A stretch of DNA of 64,000 bases from Micrasema longulum (taxonomy: Eukaryota > Arthropoda > Insecta > Trichoptera > Brachycentridae). The stretch is taken from positions 1 to 64,000 of the forward strand of contig JAGVSM010000972.1 in assembly GCA_022494885.1 (NCBI GenBank), in the 5' to 3' direction. Below the pieces are notes generated by a model, which was given only the letters and a program-made list of their open reading frames with translations, had not been told where the DNA came from and made no database searches. The stretch's first letter is position 1; each line of letters starts with the position of its first letter. Of the stretch, positions 45,851 to 57,679 are shown piece after piece. The position numbers were made by a program, and so were the translations under genes.

Positions 45851-46954
45851 AATTCACTAGAAAAGATAAATAAATTCACTGCAATTTGAACTGAGCAGTA
45901 TCTGTTAGTAAGGTAACTACAAAACAGTTTTAGAGAAGTGCCTTAAGCTCTCAGGTGTTCAAAACAGTGTTTTGTTTCTTGGTATGTGGTTAATTATTTG
46001 TAATTTATTCATTTTATAGATTTAATTTTACTTGCATTATATCCACAAACGATTATTGAGCTTTTATTTATTTGACAGGTATTTTTTATGTTATAAACAA
46101 TAAATACACACCTATATATATAACAATCTTATACAAAGAAGTGAAAATTTTGAATATTTTCAAAGATTTTGTATAATCACATGTATGCCGCCAGCCCTGT
46201 TTCTCAAAAAATATTCTGAAATAACGTTTTAAAGGGTCGCCACAAGAAATACAGAAAGAAATTTGAACTCTCGAAGAGAAGTTTGCTTCTAATAAAAGTC
46301 GGGCAGAGATTAAAAATTAAACTTTTATATCTTTTCAGTTTGCTGCGGTCAAATTAAGGACTAAAAATCCTAATATTATTTAAATTCTCGTTTATCGCTT
46401 ATTCTCAGCGCTTCACCAGTTAAGTGTTGTATTTCTAGAATAATCTGTTAACCCTCTCAGGCCGAAATTGGTTTGTAGATTTTCACAATTACTGTTACCA
46501 ATATCTATCATTTTTGGGTGAATCCGTGTAAATTTGATTCGTTCCGACTATTGTAGCAGTTTCCATATTCAGTTTAAACTTAACCAATATTTGTTTATCT
46601 ACTAGTAATTTATACCGTGTCGCAGTCGGCAGCGGGCATATTCCACGTCATTTTTGTAGTGGGTAGTGCTGGGACCATGTTAGGTGTTTTTTCTACAAAA
46701 CACAAAGTTTATCTTGAAGATAGTTCCTGCAATGGTCGATCACTTGAAAAAAATACTTTTTGACCCTCGGACCTAAATTATTCATAATTTGGAATTTTAA
46801 AATAGGAGACACATAAACAAACTTTCATGTGTGCTCTAATTATTATTACATTGTACTATTGTTCATGTTTTTTATTCACTTATAAATTGTTTAACAAATG
46901 TAACCTTAATTTTGAATTAATGAATTAAATTTATTTAATTTTTTTTCATCTAAT
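45851..46954. other. unassigned
   Basis: No gene or element recognised. A less AT-rich stretch at 46610-46680 (GTGTCGCAGTCGGCAGCGGG) has no frame. Confidence 0.4.
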
Positions 46955-47128
46955 TTTTTTTGCACCACAACAGGCCAGGAAGCCCAATTTCAGTGGTGAA
47001 TTACATTACAGAACAACCAGGCTTGAGAAAAATCACATTTTAAAATTTTTGTGTTCTCACCGGGAATCGAACCCGGAACCTTCCGTGCGAGAGTCAAGCG
47101 TCTTGACCACTACACCGCGGAGGCCGCC
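46955..47128 (-). mobile_element. SINE family 1, well-preserved copy
   Basis: Antisense orientation. The complement has GGCCTCCGCGGTGTAGTGGT (A box), GGTTCGATTCCCGG (B box), then CTCAAGCCTGGTTG and GGCCTGTTGTGGTGC with an A-run at 46952-46962. The promoter boxes match the consensus better than the 5.7-kb copy, so it is relatively young. Confidence 0.88.
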
Positions 47129-49295
47129 AGATAATGATGATGATAAAATAGATTACATACTAAATAAATTTGCCTTAAATATCATTTAAAAGGACAACAG
47201 TAAGTTGCACTTAAATAAACAAACAAACCAACCAGAAGACATTGAAGCAGAAACATTGACACAGGAGCAACTTAATTAACGAAATTGTACGTGTAATGCC
47301 GGCGACTAGCATAAGCAAAAAAATGAAATATTTAAAGTATTTTATTTTTGTGATACCTTTATTTTTGTTACAACTTTATCATTGTTATTGTGATTTTATG
47401 TATTATTATGTATATATATTATAAATGTAGCTTTAGAGCATGTATTTTTTCATCTAGTGAAGCTGCTAGGATTATTTTTTTGCAATTCAATTCAATGTCT
47501 AATACTTATTTTGTTTTGTTTGTATTGTGTTTATTTACTTTTGTTTTCTGCCAATAAACGCCGTGTTTCGGTATTAAACCTGAATACTAGAGTCAATGAA
47601 AAAAAACCACGGTTAATCAAATAATACATAAAATATAAGAAGAGGGCTTACAAAATTGTATGTGTGTGAAGTTTGCATTGCGTGTATACATTATACAATG
47701 TTTTACAAGACATTTTGAACCATTTGATATATAAATGAGCAGTAAAAAAGTTTTTGATAAAAAAAACGATATAATTTTTTCTGACCCTTCAATGTGTAAT
47801 TTTTCTAATTCTAACGAAAAATATATTTTTGTGTATGTTTTTTTATGCAAAAACTGGATAAAATAGTGAAAAAAAGGTAACGTGAACAATATGCTACATC
47901 GGGCATTAAAAGGTTAAAAATTCAAGAATGAAAGGAAAACAAGAAATAACGATTCTTAAGAACATATTTTATATAATAATGAAAGTTGCGGAAACAATTA
48001 CAACTTCAAATCTTTTTTTTTAAAACGAAAATCTCCCCTTGACTAAAATAAATAATATCTCTCCCTAAATTACACTTTTGACAGAATACGTGCAACTGAC
48101 TTTTGCCAGTGACTGATCTGGTCCCAAATTTCAAAAATACATTTTAATGGCTCGTATGTAAACGATATATTAAACAAGTAGTTATAAGTTTTTTAAGCAA
48201 TAACACAATATTGAGAAATTTATAAGCAAAAACTCAGTGTCAATATCACTCACATAAATTTTATATTTTATAAACAATTGACATAATGTGTTTTAACTTA
48301 TGATTAATTACAGTGTAAAATTATTATTACTTGCGTAAAATTGGCATAAAGTTGATAAATACTAAGAAGTGGCATATCTTAAAATATGACTTTAACAAAT
48401 AACTGCCGTTCTGCTTACGACAGCAGAATACAAAACGGACTTGTCTCGACTCGATTTTATTTTTCTGTTAATGTTTAGGCTACCTAAGAGTAGCTGTAGA
48501 TCCGAAAACACTCGTTCAGGTTTCTGTTTATATTCCGGATATTGTTTTAAATTTGAACAAATAACAGTGAAATTTACAAAGCGGTTTGCGCATTTCTTTT
48601 TAATTATTTAATTTCGTGGAATTCGAGAAGTTCAAAAACGTTGAATCTCATACGGCTGCTTAAAAATATATAATTTATGAAACTCCCCATTGCCTGGTTG
48701 TTATTATTGCTTTTAACGTTCAAAAAACGCATACAAACAGTCGAATAAATACGAAATCACCCTAATATCGTTGAATAAATAACGCGAAACGTATTTTGGG
48801 GCGTTTAACGTAACACATTTGAATAAAAAGTCGAACAAAAATAACGTTTTTTTTTACGTATGCAAATAAATTGGATTTTTGCGAATATAACCGTTGAACA
48901 AATGTTTCCTCGGAGAACACGGGCAGATTTCTACATGTATGATGAAATTTTAAGAATAAGAATAGACACTGTATATTCAACCTCACGTTCGTTTGTACTT
49001 CTACGGACGCATTTTACGCTCGCATGAGGCTATAACTTTTTACGCGATCTGCATACGGACCCTTAAAAATAAATGAATTCATTTTTTGCGAACCCACATC
49101 TTCCGTCAATGAAGTTTTCACAAAAAAAAATAACTTAAACCCAGGCACACCAAAAATTAAAGTACCAAATTTAATAATATCTTTGCTCAAGCTGATGGAG
49201 AGTACAATTATTTGTGCGAAATATGATCCGAACCTAGAACGACTGTTTTCCAGGTTAAAATACTGATAAGGTAAATCGAGTGGAGATAATTAGTA
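47129..49295. other. unassigned AT-rich DNA
   Basis: No gene. Open frames at 47617-47889 and 48762-48986 show no motif. A SINE-head-like TAGTGTAGTGGTTTGCGTC remnant lies at 49306-49324, next to the LINE tail. Confidence 0.4.
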
Positions 49296-49329
49296 GTGTA
49301 TAGGTAGTGTAGTGGTTTGCGTCTTTGCT

Positions 49330-49992
49330 TATTATTATTTTTTTTTAATTTGACTTTTTGTACATAACGTTATTTGTACATTGGCGGGCTTATTGCCAAA
49401 TGGCAATTTCTTTCAACCAACTAATAAAATAAAAGTTTTGTTTTTTATAATTCAAGTTACAGAACATATTCGATAGAAAAAAAAAATTAAAAAGCTATAG
49501 ATATACAAAAGTAGAAATAAACGTATTTGTTTATAAATTACCCTTAATCAAAATTATTACTCAATGGGAAAAAGGAAAAAAGAGGAAAAAGGAAAGGAGG
49601 AGAAATTAAGGAAGAAAAAGGAGATGTTTCTTCAGACGTGATTTAAACAGAGATAATGTAGTAACATCTTTGATGGTGGGTGGGAGATGATTCCACGGTC
49701 GAGCCGCATGGACACTATATGAGTTAGAGAAGAAAGAGGAATTGTGGATGGGTATTAAAAGAGTACCTTGAGAATTAGAACGAAGAGGTAAACCATGAAC
49801 TGATAAGCGTTGAAATTTTTCACGCAGGTATATAGGAGCGTCAGGACTATGAAGTACATTGAACAGAAGTGAGAGGGAGTAATAGGCTTCCTGGCCATAA
49901 ACAACGAAGTTGACCAACGCCAGGATGCCTACATTACCAGATAATGCACTACGCCACCGGCTTACGCCAATTTTTCTGAATTCGCAAATCAT
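49330..49992 (-). pseudogene. LINE C-terminal domain and 3' end
   Basis: The minus frame 49992-49606 reads FVVYGQEAYYSLSLLFNVLH, LREKFQRLSVHGLPLRSNSQ, then SVHAARPWNHLPPTIKDVTT and LFKSRLKKHLLFLP with a stop. This is the ARPWN.LP..IK...L..FK..LK..L end of a jockey-group ORF2. The untranslated part carries the hairpin TTGCCATTTGGCAA followed by TAAGCCCGCC, as at 39.96 kb, and then an AAAAAAAATAATAATAA tail. Another copy of the coding part is at 54480-54960. Confidence 0.85.
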
Positions 49993-50079
49993 CTAATCAA
50001 TTTTAATCATGACTTTAATAAAAATACAGGAGTTAAAATCTTTCATACAAATGAAAATGGGTTAAAAGATGATAATTTG

Positions 50080-50460
50080 GAAATATGTCACATTAGGAAA
50101 GCTTAAAAAAAATAATGTTCATTTGATCAATATTCAAACAACCTTTCAATATAGTCCGTTCTTCTTCCACGCCCTCCACCTTTTCCAATTTTTTCTCAAA
50201 CAACATAGGATATTTTCATAATTTCATCAGTTCATGTTTGTCATGTTGTACCGATTTTATATTTTTGTGCAACAACTATGGTGAAGGTGTATAGTGGGAT
50301 TTGCATGTAGGTTTGATTAGTGTCCTGACGAAGATACGGATACGTCTCGAAACCAGTAGACATAGAAAAGTCGATAAGTTGTTATATACAAATATTTAAT
50401 AACATTTAGTAAAAAGTAAACTGATCACCCATATGTAAATACATATGTATAGTACAACGA
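50080..50460 (+). mobile_element. PLE-like terminal region with hammerhead-like motif (family A)
   Basis: GGAAAGCTTAAAAAAAATAAT and the following 60 bases match 53750-53830. At 50320-50363 a motif is present: GTGTC, CTGACGA, one extra A, stem GATAC-GGATAC-GTCTC with one mismatch, GAAA, C-CA-G, TA, then GACAT, which pairs with GTGTC. Both conserved core boxes are intact. The next bases, TAGACATAGAAAAGTCG and GTTATATACAAAT, are shared with the PLE endonuclease relic at 53360-53720 (minus). That link is why I assign it to a PLE. It has no coding frame. Confidence 0.6.
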
Positions 50461-50559
50461 CTTGTAAATCGAACAATGGTCATTTTTAAAACGATGCTGA
50501 GTGTATTTTTTATCCATTTCATAATATCAAAGTCAAATTAAACAATTAAAAAGCTATCA

Positions 50560-51248
50560 TCTTTATATATATCATTCCTCTGTATGTGTGATGTCACTAA
50601 ACTCATCCTAAACGGCTTAACCGATTTACGTGCGATTTCCATAGAAATATAGATTTTTGCGCTGTGCTTGTTCATAGATATTAAAATCTTCAATCTAAAA
50701 TGTAAAAAATAAGTAAGGAAGCATAATTTTTTTTTTCATCGGTCTATCAGGGTTGCATTTGAGGAGAATGCATTAACAAAAAAATTAAAAGATGTCGTTT
50801 TTTTTAGTATTTTTTTTTTGTTTTTGAATGTTTAAAAACAGCATTTGTTTTTTGTGGATCTCAATCAGATTGTTTCCTTTAATTCCTTGTAATTTCTACC
50901 CGTTTATTTCTTTTAACTGGATTTTTGGTAATACTAAAATAAAATAAAATTCAATATTTTTTTAAAAATCGTATTCCTACACAAGTTTACCCCTTTGTTG
51001 GTGAGAAGACCGGAGTTTGACGTTTGCAAAAAGAATGCCATATTTGAAAAAAATTAAATGTTATGGAATTCAACCATGAACAAGTACCTAGTTACTTACT
51101 TAAATTCAATATTTGAATATTAACCGTTTTTAGTATTGGAATTTAATCACGAACAAGAACCTAGGTACTTATCAATGATAAGTATTTTTCCAAGCTAATT
51201 GCAGGCAAGCCAACGTTCGGGCAGGACAACGTCTGTCGGGTCCGCTAG
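50560..51248 (+). mobile_element. non-autonomous Helitron, copy 2
   Basis: It starts TCTTTATATATATCATTCC after an A and ends GTCTGTCGGGTCCGCTAG at 51248. The canonical CTAG is preceded by a GGAC/GTCC hairpin. The base after is A rather than the usual T. Internal blocks (AACGGCTTAACCGATTTACG and GTGAGAAGACCGGAGTTTGA) match 1267-2013 in the opposite orientation. At 689 bp it has no coding region. Confidence 0.88.
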
Positions 51249-52244
51249 AATACGTATAAAAGTACATAATTAAATTTTTCGCAAAATGATTAAAGGTTGT
51301 AAATACATTATTCCATGAAATATACCGACCCTTGACAGGTATTTTCAACTTGTAACAATAGCAACTTAAATAATTTGTTTATTAGAGGTCTACGTAGCTC
51401 GTTTGTAATAAAAATTTACTGTCTGAAGTGTGCATTTGAAGTTTGATGGTCCGCTAGACTCTCGCTTACAGATAAGACTAAAAAAGAGATCGGACAAATT
51501 GAAGTAAGATGAGAACCGAAGAAAAGCCAAAATATTATTTATGGCACCTAAATCGATATTTTTCAATTACCAGAACACATAACGCAGTTTACGACCAATT
51601 TGTGAGTAAGGAAAGATCTATTGTTATTTTTTACTGCCTTCTCTATTATTATTTTCTAACGGTAAATGGCACACGCTTTAGGCAAAGGATGTTATAAATA
51701 TTTTTATGCTTGGCCATTGTGCACCTATGTGTGTAGCATTATATTATCTAGAACTAAATACGGTCAACCCTCCTTTGAAACGGTGTTCTTATATCGCGGT
51801 TTCCATATAACGCAAAGCGAAATATACAAACAAACTCTTTTCTTAACGATGTACTACTACTACTACTGTTAAGTAAATAACAGCATTTATCGATACTAAT
51901 CCTGGCTGATTACCTTTCGTTCCCATCCTTCCTTTGACCCATCCTTATGGTACCTACCTAACATCAAGATAGAAGATATTAGAAGATTCGGATTTAGAAC
52001 AAAAACAAAACAACATTTTTGACTTGACATAAAATCGGAGAAAAAGTGGTTGGAATCGTCGCGCGTCGTGGAAAACATTGTTATATTTTACAGTTCATTT
52101 TGTGATCCAGTGTCAGAAATTGAAAAACATTCTGATTATATTAAAGGTAGGTATCCATTCCATGTTCCTATCCTTTCTCAAATATTTCCGAATCACAAAA
52201 TTCGTTTTTAATTTGCAGTCCGCTTTTTCGTTAACAACTACTAC
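51249..52244. other. unassigned
   Basis: No gene. Short CTA repeats occur at 51849-51868 and 52239-52250. Confidence 0.45.
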
Positions 52245-52940
52245 TACTACCATCACGCCATTTCCCCGTGAGGGTAGGCAGAGAGAATGGACCGCCATAC
52301 ACGTCTATCCTGACATACATTCCAAGCTTCTTCCACATTCATACATCTTGCAATACATGCCCTTCGATTATGTCTGCTTTTGACATGACCAGACTTATAA
52401 TTTTGGTTTATCTGATCATGCCACGTTTTCCTTGGTCGTCTTTGTCTCACGTTACCGTTCATTTTCGCCAAATATATTTGTTTTACGATTATTTGGTCAT
52501 CCATTCGTTCTACATGACCAAACCATCACAGGGATCCTTTCTTAATATTGTCAATTATACTTGACTCAGATTTATACACTCGCCTGATTTCATCATTTGT
52601 AACCCTGTCATACATTGATTTCCCACACATTCGTCGAAGAGTTCGCATTTCAACCGCATTCACTCGGTTTTCATCCTTGCCAGTTCCATGTTTTTCACTT
52701 CCATTAAAAAGTGTTTGGACTTAAACTCCGTTGTGAACTGCTAGTTTTGCTTCAATTGACATATTTTTACATGCAATTACTGTGCTTAGTGCGCCATTCA
52801 TTTTGTTACCCTCATTCACTCTCCTTTCAACATATTTTTCTACTCTACCATCTCTTAAAAACATGCTTTCTAGATACACAAATTCTTTCTCTTGTTCGAG
52901 ACATTCGTTGTTTAAATTTATTATACAGCCAGTAACCTCA
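52245..52940 (-). pseudogene. RTE-like LINE, longest C-terminal copy
   Basis: On the minus strand from 52935: LEQEKEFVYLESMFLRDGRV, RRVNEGNKMNGALSTVIACK and NMSIEAKLAVHN, the post-palm region. Then, through broken frames (52730-52510), comes the part matching 41110-41262. Last is the tail frame 52504-52253: RRPRKTWHDQINQNYKSGHV, MNVEEAWNV and WRSILSAYPHGEMA. The family also has copies at 5.0 and 21.0 kb. The YADD palm is absent. Several frameshifts. Confidence 0.85.
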
Positions 52941-53030
52941 CTTCCCCTTTCAAATACCGTAACTTTTTATGATGCAATAACATATAAGTTACTATTCAAA
53001 AATTCTTAGTACAATTCCACTTTTTTTTCG

Positions 53031-53074
53031 ACCTATTAGCGCTTTCACCCTCTAATGGGCATTTTTAGACTGGT
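53031..53074 (-). ncRNA. hammerhead-like motif, family D
   Basis: On the minus strand: ACCAGT (53074-53069), CTAAAAA where CTGAAGA is expected, T, stem GCCC-ATTAGA-GGGT, GAAA, GCGC, TA, then ATAGGT. Stem II, GAAA and the minimal stem III AGCGCT are intact. One stem I pair is broken. Downstream GTGGAATTGTACTAAG and TAACTTATAT match 60250-60310. Confidence 0.5.
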
Positions 53075-53359
53075 AAGCATTGTACAGTGCAATGATAATT
53101 TATATAAAACTAATTATGAACATTTAAAAATAAGTTTAAAGAGATAAAATTGTAATATTTCAATGAAACAGGGTGAGACAAATTATTTAAACATGTGTTG
53201 GCGTACTGTAAGAGAGGATTCTACTATATGAAAATGTTTATTGTTTTATTATAATGTTCAGGGTCCAACTAAAGGGACTAATAAGGGTGAGTTTTTGAAT
53301 TCTATCAGCTGATTTATTTGAATTCTGTCGCTACTATTTTTTATCAAATTTATTCCTAT

Positions 53360-53720
53360 AATGTTTAAATTATCTTACTTCGGACTTTTCTGTCCTATAT
53401 GTAATTTTTTTATGTCTTTTGGTTGGTCAAGATTATGTTTTAACTCCTTTAAATGTGATGCATTGTGTAATACATCGTTATTTAATCTATGTGAAGTAAA
53501 ATGTTCTTTTAGTCGATATTTAATTGCTCTCTCGCTTTGTCCTGTATATGAACCACGACAATTTAATTTTAATTCATATATTCAGCTTTTTTCAAATTGG
53601 TTGATTTGATCTTTTGTTAATACTTACATTATTTAGTTTGTGGTCAAAAATTTCAATAAATTTCATTAAAAATTTGTATATTACCACTTACCGACTTTTC
53701 TATGTCTAACGGTATTTAAA
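53360..53720 (-). pseudogene. Penelope-like element, GIY-YIG endonuclease relic
   Basis: The minus strand from about 53590 reads a stop in place of Gly, then IYELKLNCRGSYTGQSERAI, KYRLKEHFTSHRLNND and HLKELKHNLDQPKDIKKLHI, ending with a stop at about 53380. This is a GIY-YIG nuclease with its two short strands (IY and YTG), the following Arg and the EH helix, as fused to the RT in PLEs. The first Gly codon GGA has become TGA and a frameshift precedes it. Further upstream TTAGACATAGAAAAGTCGG matches the sequence after the family A motif at 50.36 kb. The RT part is missing. Dead. Confidence 0.75.
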
Positions 53721-53747
53721 AACAAACAATAATGTGTTAAATGTTAA

Positions 53748-53830
53748 TAATATGGAAATGTTTCAAATAAGGAAAGCTTTAAAAATAATGTTCCTTTAAT
53801 CAATAATCAAACAACTTTTCTAGCCCGTTA
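53748..53830 (+). repeat. repeat shared with 50080-50160
   Basis: AAGGAAAGCTTTAAAAATAATGT and AATCAAACAACTTTTC match 50090-50150 in the same orientation. At both loci it lies beside PLE-like sequence. Confidence 0.65.
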
Positions 53831-54114
53831 TACGATCTTCCATTGCAAAGGTCACATATTCATCGCTATATTTGATGTTTATATAAAATTATATTCATTA
53901 AACCTTTCTTTCAAAATTAAGACAGTGAGAGTTAAATTTTTACATATGTAATGCAAAAAAAAATGTCTTATTCATATGCAATTACATTTTTATTTTGTAT
54001 TTACTTTATAAAATATTTTATGTACGAAAGTAATTTAATAGTCCTCTTTACTAGATAAACCTGTTCTGAGGAGGAATTAAAACTGTTTTTTTTTCTACAC
54101 ATTTCACATGTCAT

Positions 54115-54420
54115 TCAAATATTTATTTATTTCGTATAAATCATAATATTTTTCAGAAATATTTTGATTTTTCTTTTGAAATATTGTTTTTTGTTATTCA
54201 TTTAATTTTATGTGGAAGCATATTAAACAATTTGGCAGAAAAATAATCGTCGAAATGTTGTGTTAAAGGGAGGAATATTGAAATTGATAATGTTTATCGC
54301 CCTCGTTTATTCTTGTTTCTGAGCAGGGATAACGATGTCCATCTCCAAATGGGTCTAGCAGAACAATCAAAGCCCATATTAGACATATCTAATGGTATAA
54401 GTGAATTTTTTTTTACCAAA
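54115..54420 (-). pseudogene. LINE C-terminus fragment
   Basis: The complement reads NKNKRGR, a stop, and then, near 54255-54205, DDYFSAKLFNMLPHKIK with a stop. F...LFN.LP..IK is the usual ORF2 end. The 3' region is AT-rich, ending at the ATTTATTTATTTCG complement near 54120. Confidence 0.6.
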
Positions 54421-54479
54421 CAAGTATTTTTTTATAATGTACGTTTAAAATTAAAAAATAAAAAAAATTAATTGGGAAA

Positions 54480-54960
54480 AATAGAAACAACAATGTTTTT
54501 AAATAAATTACCTTAAATCAATACGTACATATATGAGTTAGAGAAGAAAAGGGAATTATGGATGGGTATTAAGAGAGTGCTTTGAGAATAAGAATAAGAA
54601 GAGGTTGACCATGAATTGATAAGCATTGAAGTTTTTTACGGAGGTATGAAGGAGCGTTAGGATTATAAAGTATACTAAACAGAAGTGAAAGAGAGTGAAA
54701 GTCTCTCCGCTGTCTAATTTTGAGCCAATTCAGTTGCCTACGATATCAGGTATGTTGTCATATTTTCTCAGACCAAAAATAAATCTAATGTTTGTTTTCT
54801 GTAGTGGTTCATATTTATTGAGTAGTTTATAGTTTAAATCAGTCATGGAAACATCAGCGTAATCTAGAATGGGTATTAGTAATGCGTGTACTAGTGAGCA
54901 TTTGGAATAAATGGATAAGAATTTTTGCAACCTTCTAAGTAAAACTGACTTATATTTTGG
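54480..54960 (-). pseudogene. LINE fragment, sister of 49.6 kb
   Basis: The minus frame 54930-54730 reads CSLVHALLIPILDYADVSMT, NKYEPLQKTNIRFIFGLRKY and DNIPDI (RT thumb region). Sequence at 54540-54700 (GAGTTAGAGAAGAAAAGGGA, GGATGGGTATTAAGAGAGTG) matches 49720-49870. The block coding the very C-terminus is deleted, so the 3' region joins directly. Dead. Confidence 0.75.
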
Positions 54961-55174
54961 GACCTAATAGTAGATACGTACAACTTATTAAGCAATCTCA
55001 AACATAATTTGAGTTTTAGATGGGTCTATAACTAAACCATTTTCTTTTGTCTATGCTGCTACGTTATTTAATATTTAGACATGAATTTCATTGAGTTTTT
55101 CTACTGACATTTCTTGGTAGAACTGCATTTTAGACTAAAGATAGTTTTATTCCACTTTTATTTTTAAAAATTTA

Positions 55175-55215
55175 CCAGTGACCGGGTTTTGTCGTGACCG
55201 ACATCGTCAGACTGG
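55175..55215 (-). ncRNA. hammerhead-like motif, family C
   Basis: On the minus strand: CCAGT (55215-55211), an intact CTGACGA, T, stem GTCG-GTCA-CGAC, AAAA where GAAA is expected, CCCGG, TC, then ACTGG, which pairs fully with CCAGT. Flanking AAAAATAAAAGTGGAATAAA is shared with 12.3 kb. All helices form. A at the GAAA position would abolish standard activity. Confidence 0.55.
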
Positions 55216-55577
55216 CAATGTAAAAGTGTAATAAAATTATATACGTATTTTTATTACTTTAATGAATTTTATTGTTTCTCTGGCGCTTTCAGGTCTGCAA
55301 TGGAATCAAAATCTAATCTTAACGCTTTGAGTACCGGCTGAATACACATAGAATTTACCCTGTGCCCGGCCCATTTTTGTGAAATTTCATGCTTTGAGGG
55401 TTTCTTAAAAGTGTCATAATTATGAAAATACTGGGTTAAATCAATTGAAACTCCGTAGATTTATTTGAAATAATTAAATTAATAAGTTTTGTACGAAAGT
55501 TTTGCCAACATTGGGCTTTATGGAGAGCCACATTGTGCAATGCAATGTTCGCACATATACGGGGCCTAACTCCTTTT
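55216..55577. other. unassigned
   Basis: No gene. The frame on the minus strand into this region comes from the neighbouring foldback. Confidence 0.4.
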
Positions 55578-55802
55578 TTTGTGCTTTGTATCCCGGATCC
55601 GTGTAAACACGTGATCATAATAACCATGCATTGTGTCCCGGTCCCGTGTTTTCACGTGGTTTACCAGCAGCGAAAAAGTACTTATAAAAGTCACTAGATG
55701 TCAATAAAATACACTTTATTAGACAGCTGGTAAACCACATGAAAACACGGGACCGGGACACAACACATGGTAATATAATAACGTGTTTACACGGCTCCAA
55801 AC
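55578..55802. mobile_element. foldback element with 80-bp arms
   Basis: The left arm, CGTGTAAACACGTGATCATAA to GTTTTCACGTGGTTTACCAGC (ending 55669), is complementary to the right arm, GCTGGTAAACCACATGAAAAC to ACGTGTTTACACGG (ending about 55795). About 57 bases lie between. The shared core is TGTCCCGGTCCCGTG. Non-coding, MITE-like. Two apparent minus-strand frames here are artefacts of the arms. Confidence 0.85.
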
Positions 55803-57679
55803 ACAATGTGTTAATAACCTCTTAGGGGGTGAAATCCAATCTTTCTCTAGAAACATTTGGATATACTGAAAATATTTTACTTACGACTATTTTATCAGAG
55901 ATGCTATATTAAACTGAAGTCGTTCAGCACTGCCTAAATTTAGCAACATCTTCGTACAGATGCTATCAAATAATAACTTCAAACGTGCGCAGGGTCTCAA
56001 GACATAATTATATCGTAAGACATGATTAAGGAACTCTTTAAGCCGAGGTCACGCCGCAACAAGAAGTCACGAAATGTGAAAATCTTTGAATCAAATCTCA
56101 GTAGACTAAGTATTTTCAATTAATGTTTACGTGTTTGCCTCAGAAGCGAAGTTCGCATGAACTTCCCATCGATAAGGGACTGGCCTTGTTACATATTTAA
56201 TACAGCTGAGAAATTCGCGTAATTATGGAGATATTTCTAACATAGGGGTAAATGCGGTGTAAACGATTAAGCTTTTCATCAAATTTGTAACGAATTATGG
56301 TCGCATTTCAACAATAAATTTCGCCTTTTCAGTCGTGTGAAAATATTTTATTCATTTAGACATACATATAATAATACACATATTATATTGAAGAAATAAA
56401 ATTGCATAAAACAATCTAAAAATACTTCTTTAAGGAATAGGCCCAATATACGAAAGATTTGACTAGCCAGGGGGTCAATTACAAAAGCTATCTCCATCTG
56501 TACATACCGAAACGTTATACTTAACTTATATATCTCTATCTCTATCTACCTCTGCATATTCTACCGATTTGTTATCTTGACGTCATTTGATCGAATTCAA
56601 CCAATAAATGACGCCGAAAGTTTAGTTCGCGTTCCTTATTTGGTTAAAATTTAAAATAGTTCTTCATACTTTAAATTGGTTTCTGTGATAAATAGTGACT
56701 ACTTCAAAATGATTTTAAACTCAAATAAAACGCAATTTAATCTAAAAATGCTTATTTGAACATTTATTATGGAAATTATACAGCCTTTTAACAAAATCAA
56801 AGAACAAAAAAACAATTTTAAAAAGTAAGACCAGTTACTGATTTTAAATTTATTTATTATGAATACAGAAGCAGAGGGGAAAAAAATCAAAAAAAAGAAA
56901 TATTGTAAAAGATTATATTAAAAGTGTCCACATAAAAGGAAGAAGATATGGTATAGTTCCAACTCTATCTTCCTCCCCTCTTTCTCTGCTTACATAAACA
57001 TTTATATTTATCACTAAAAAATAACTACCAATAATAATTCATAAGATGCACAGGTAGTAGATGTATGTAAAAGTAAAAATTTAAGGAGATTAATTTTAAA
57101 TGTCTTTAACAGATCTGATAAAACTATAGTATTTACAGTGAAATATGTCGATGTCACTAAAACTGCCACTATAAGTAGTCTTTATTCTTCGGAGAGTGCC
57201 ATTCTTCATACACACATGCATACGCACATCTACATGTCTACATATAAAACATACGCAAATACATACATTTCTTGCGATACACGTACAAAGCATAAACCAC
57301 TCAAGATGTACATTCAATAACTATCCCAATCAATCAACTCCACGAATAAATTTTCTGTGCAAATGCAACGTGCAGTCAAAAATATCTAAATTAATACGGA
57401 GTCCATTATAAATTTTTCCCTACGCCTAATAAATAAACTAAAGGTATAATTGTTTTAAAAATTCGGTAATTTAAAATGGAAACAAACATTTTGTAAAAGG
57501 TACGGTTAATCAACTTTATTATTTAGAATTTTGAAAAGAAAAATAAATCATATGTAAGACAATTATATTTACAATCTCAACTGATCGTGACATTTTGTAA
57601 CGATAGATTTATTTTTAGTAAAAGGTGTTGTACGAGTGAGTGAACAAATGGTAATATAATAATAATTTAAAACATACAT
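55803..57679. other. unassigned
   Basis: No gene. 55817-55860 (TAGGGGGTGAAATCCAATC) resembles 4605-4640 in repeat R-A. Small TCTATCTCTATC repeats lie near 56535. Frames at 57096-57411 are chance overlaps on both strands. Confidence 0.4.

Noticed and set aside
55436..55806. Two minus-strand frames with similar segments
   Set aside because: They arise from the two arms of the foldback element at 55578-55802.
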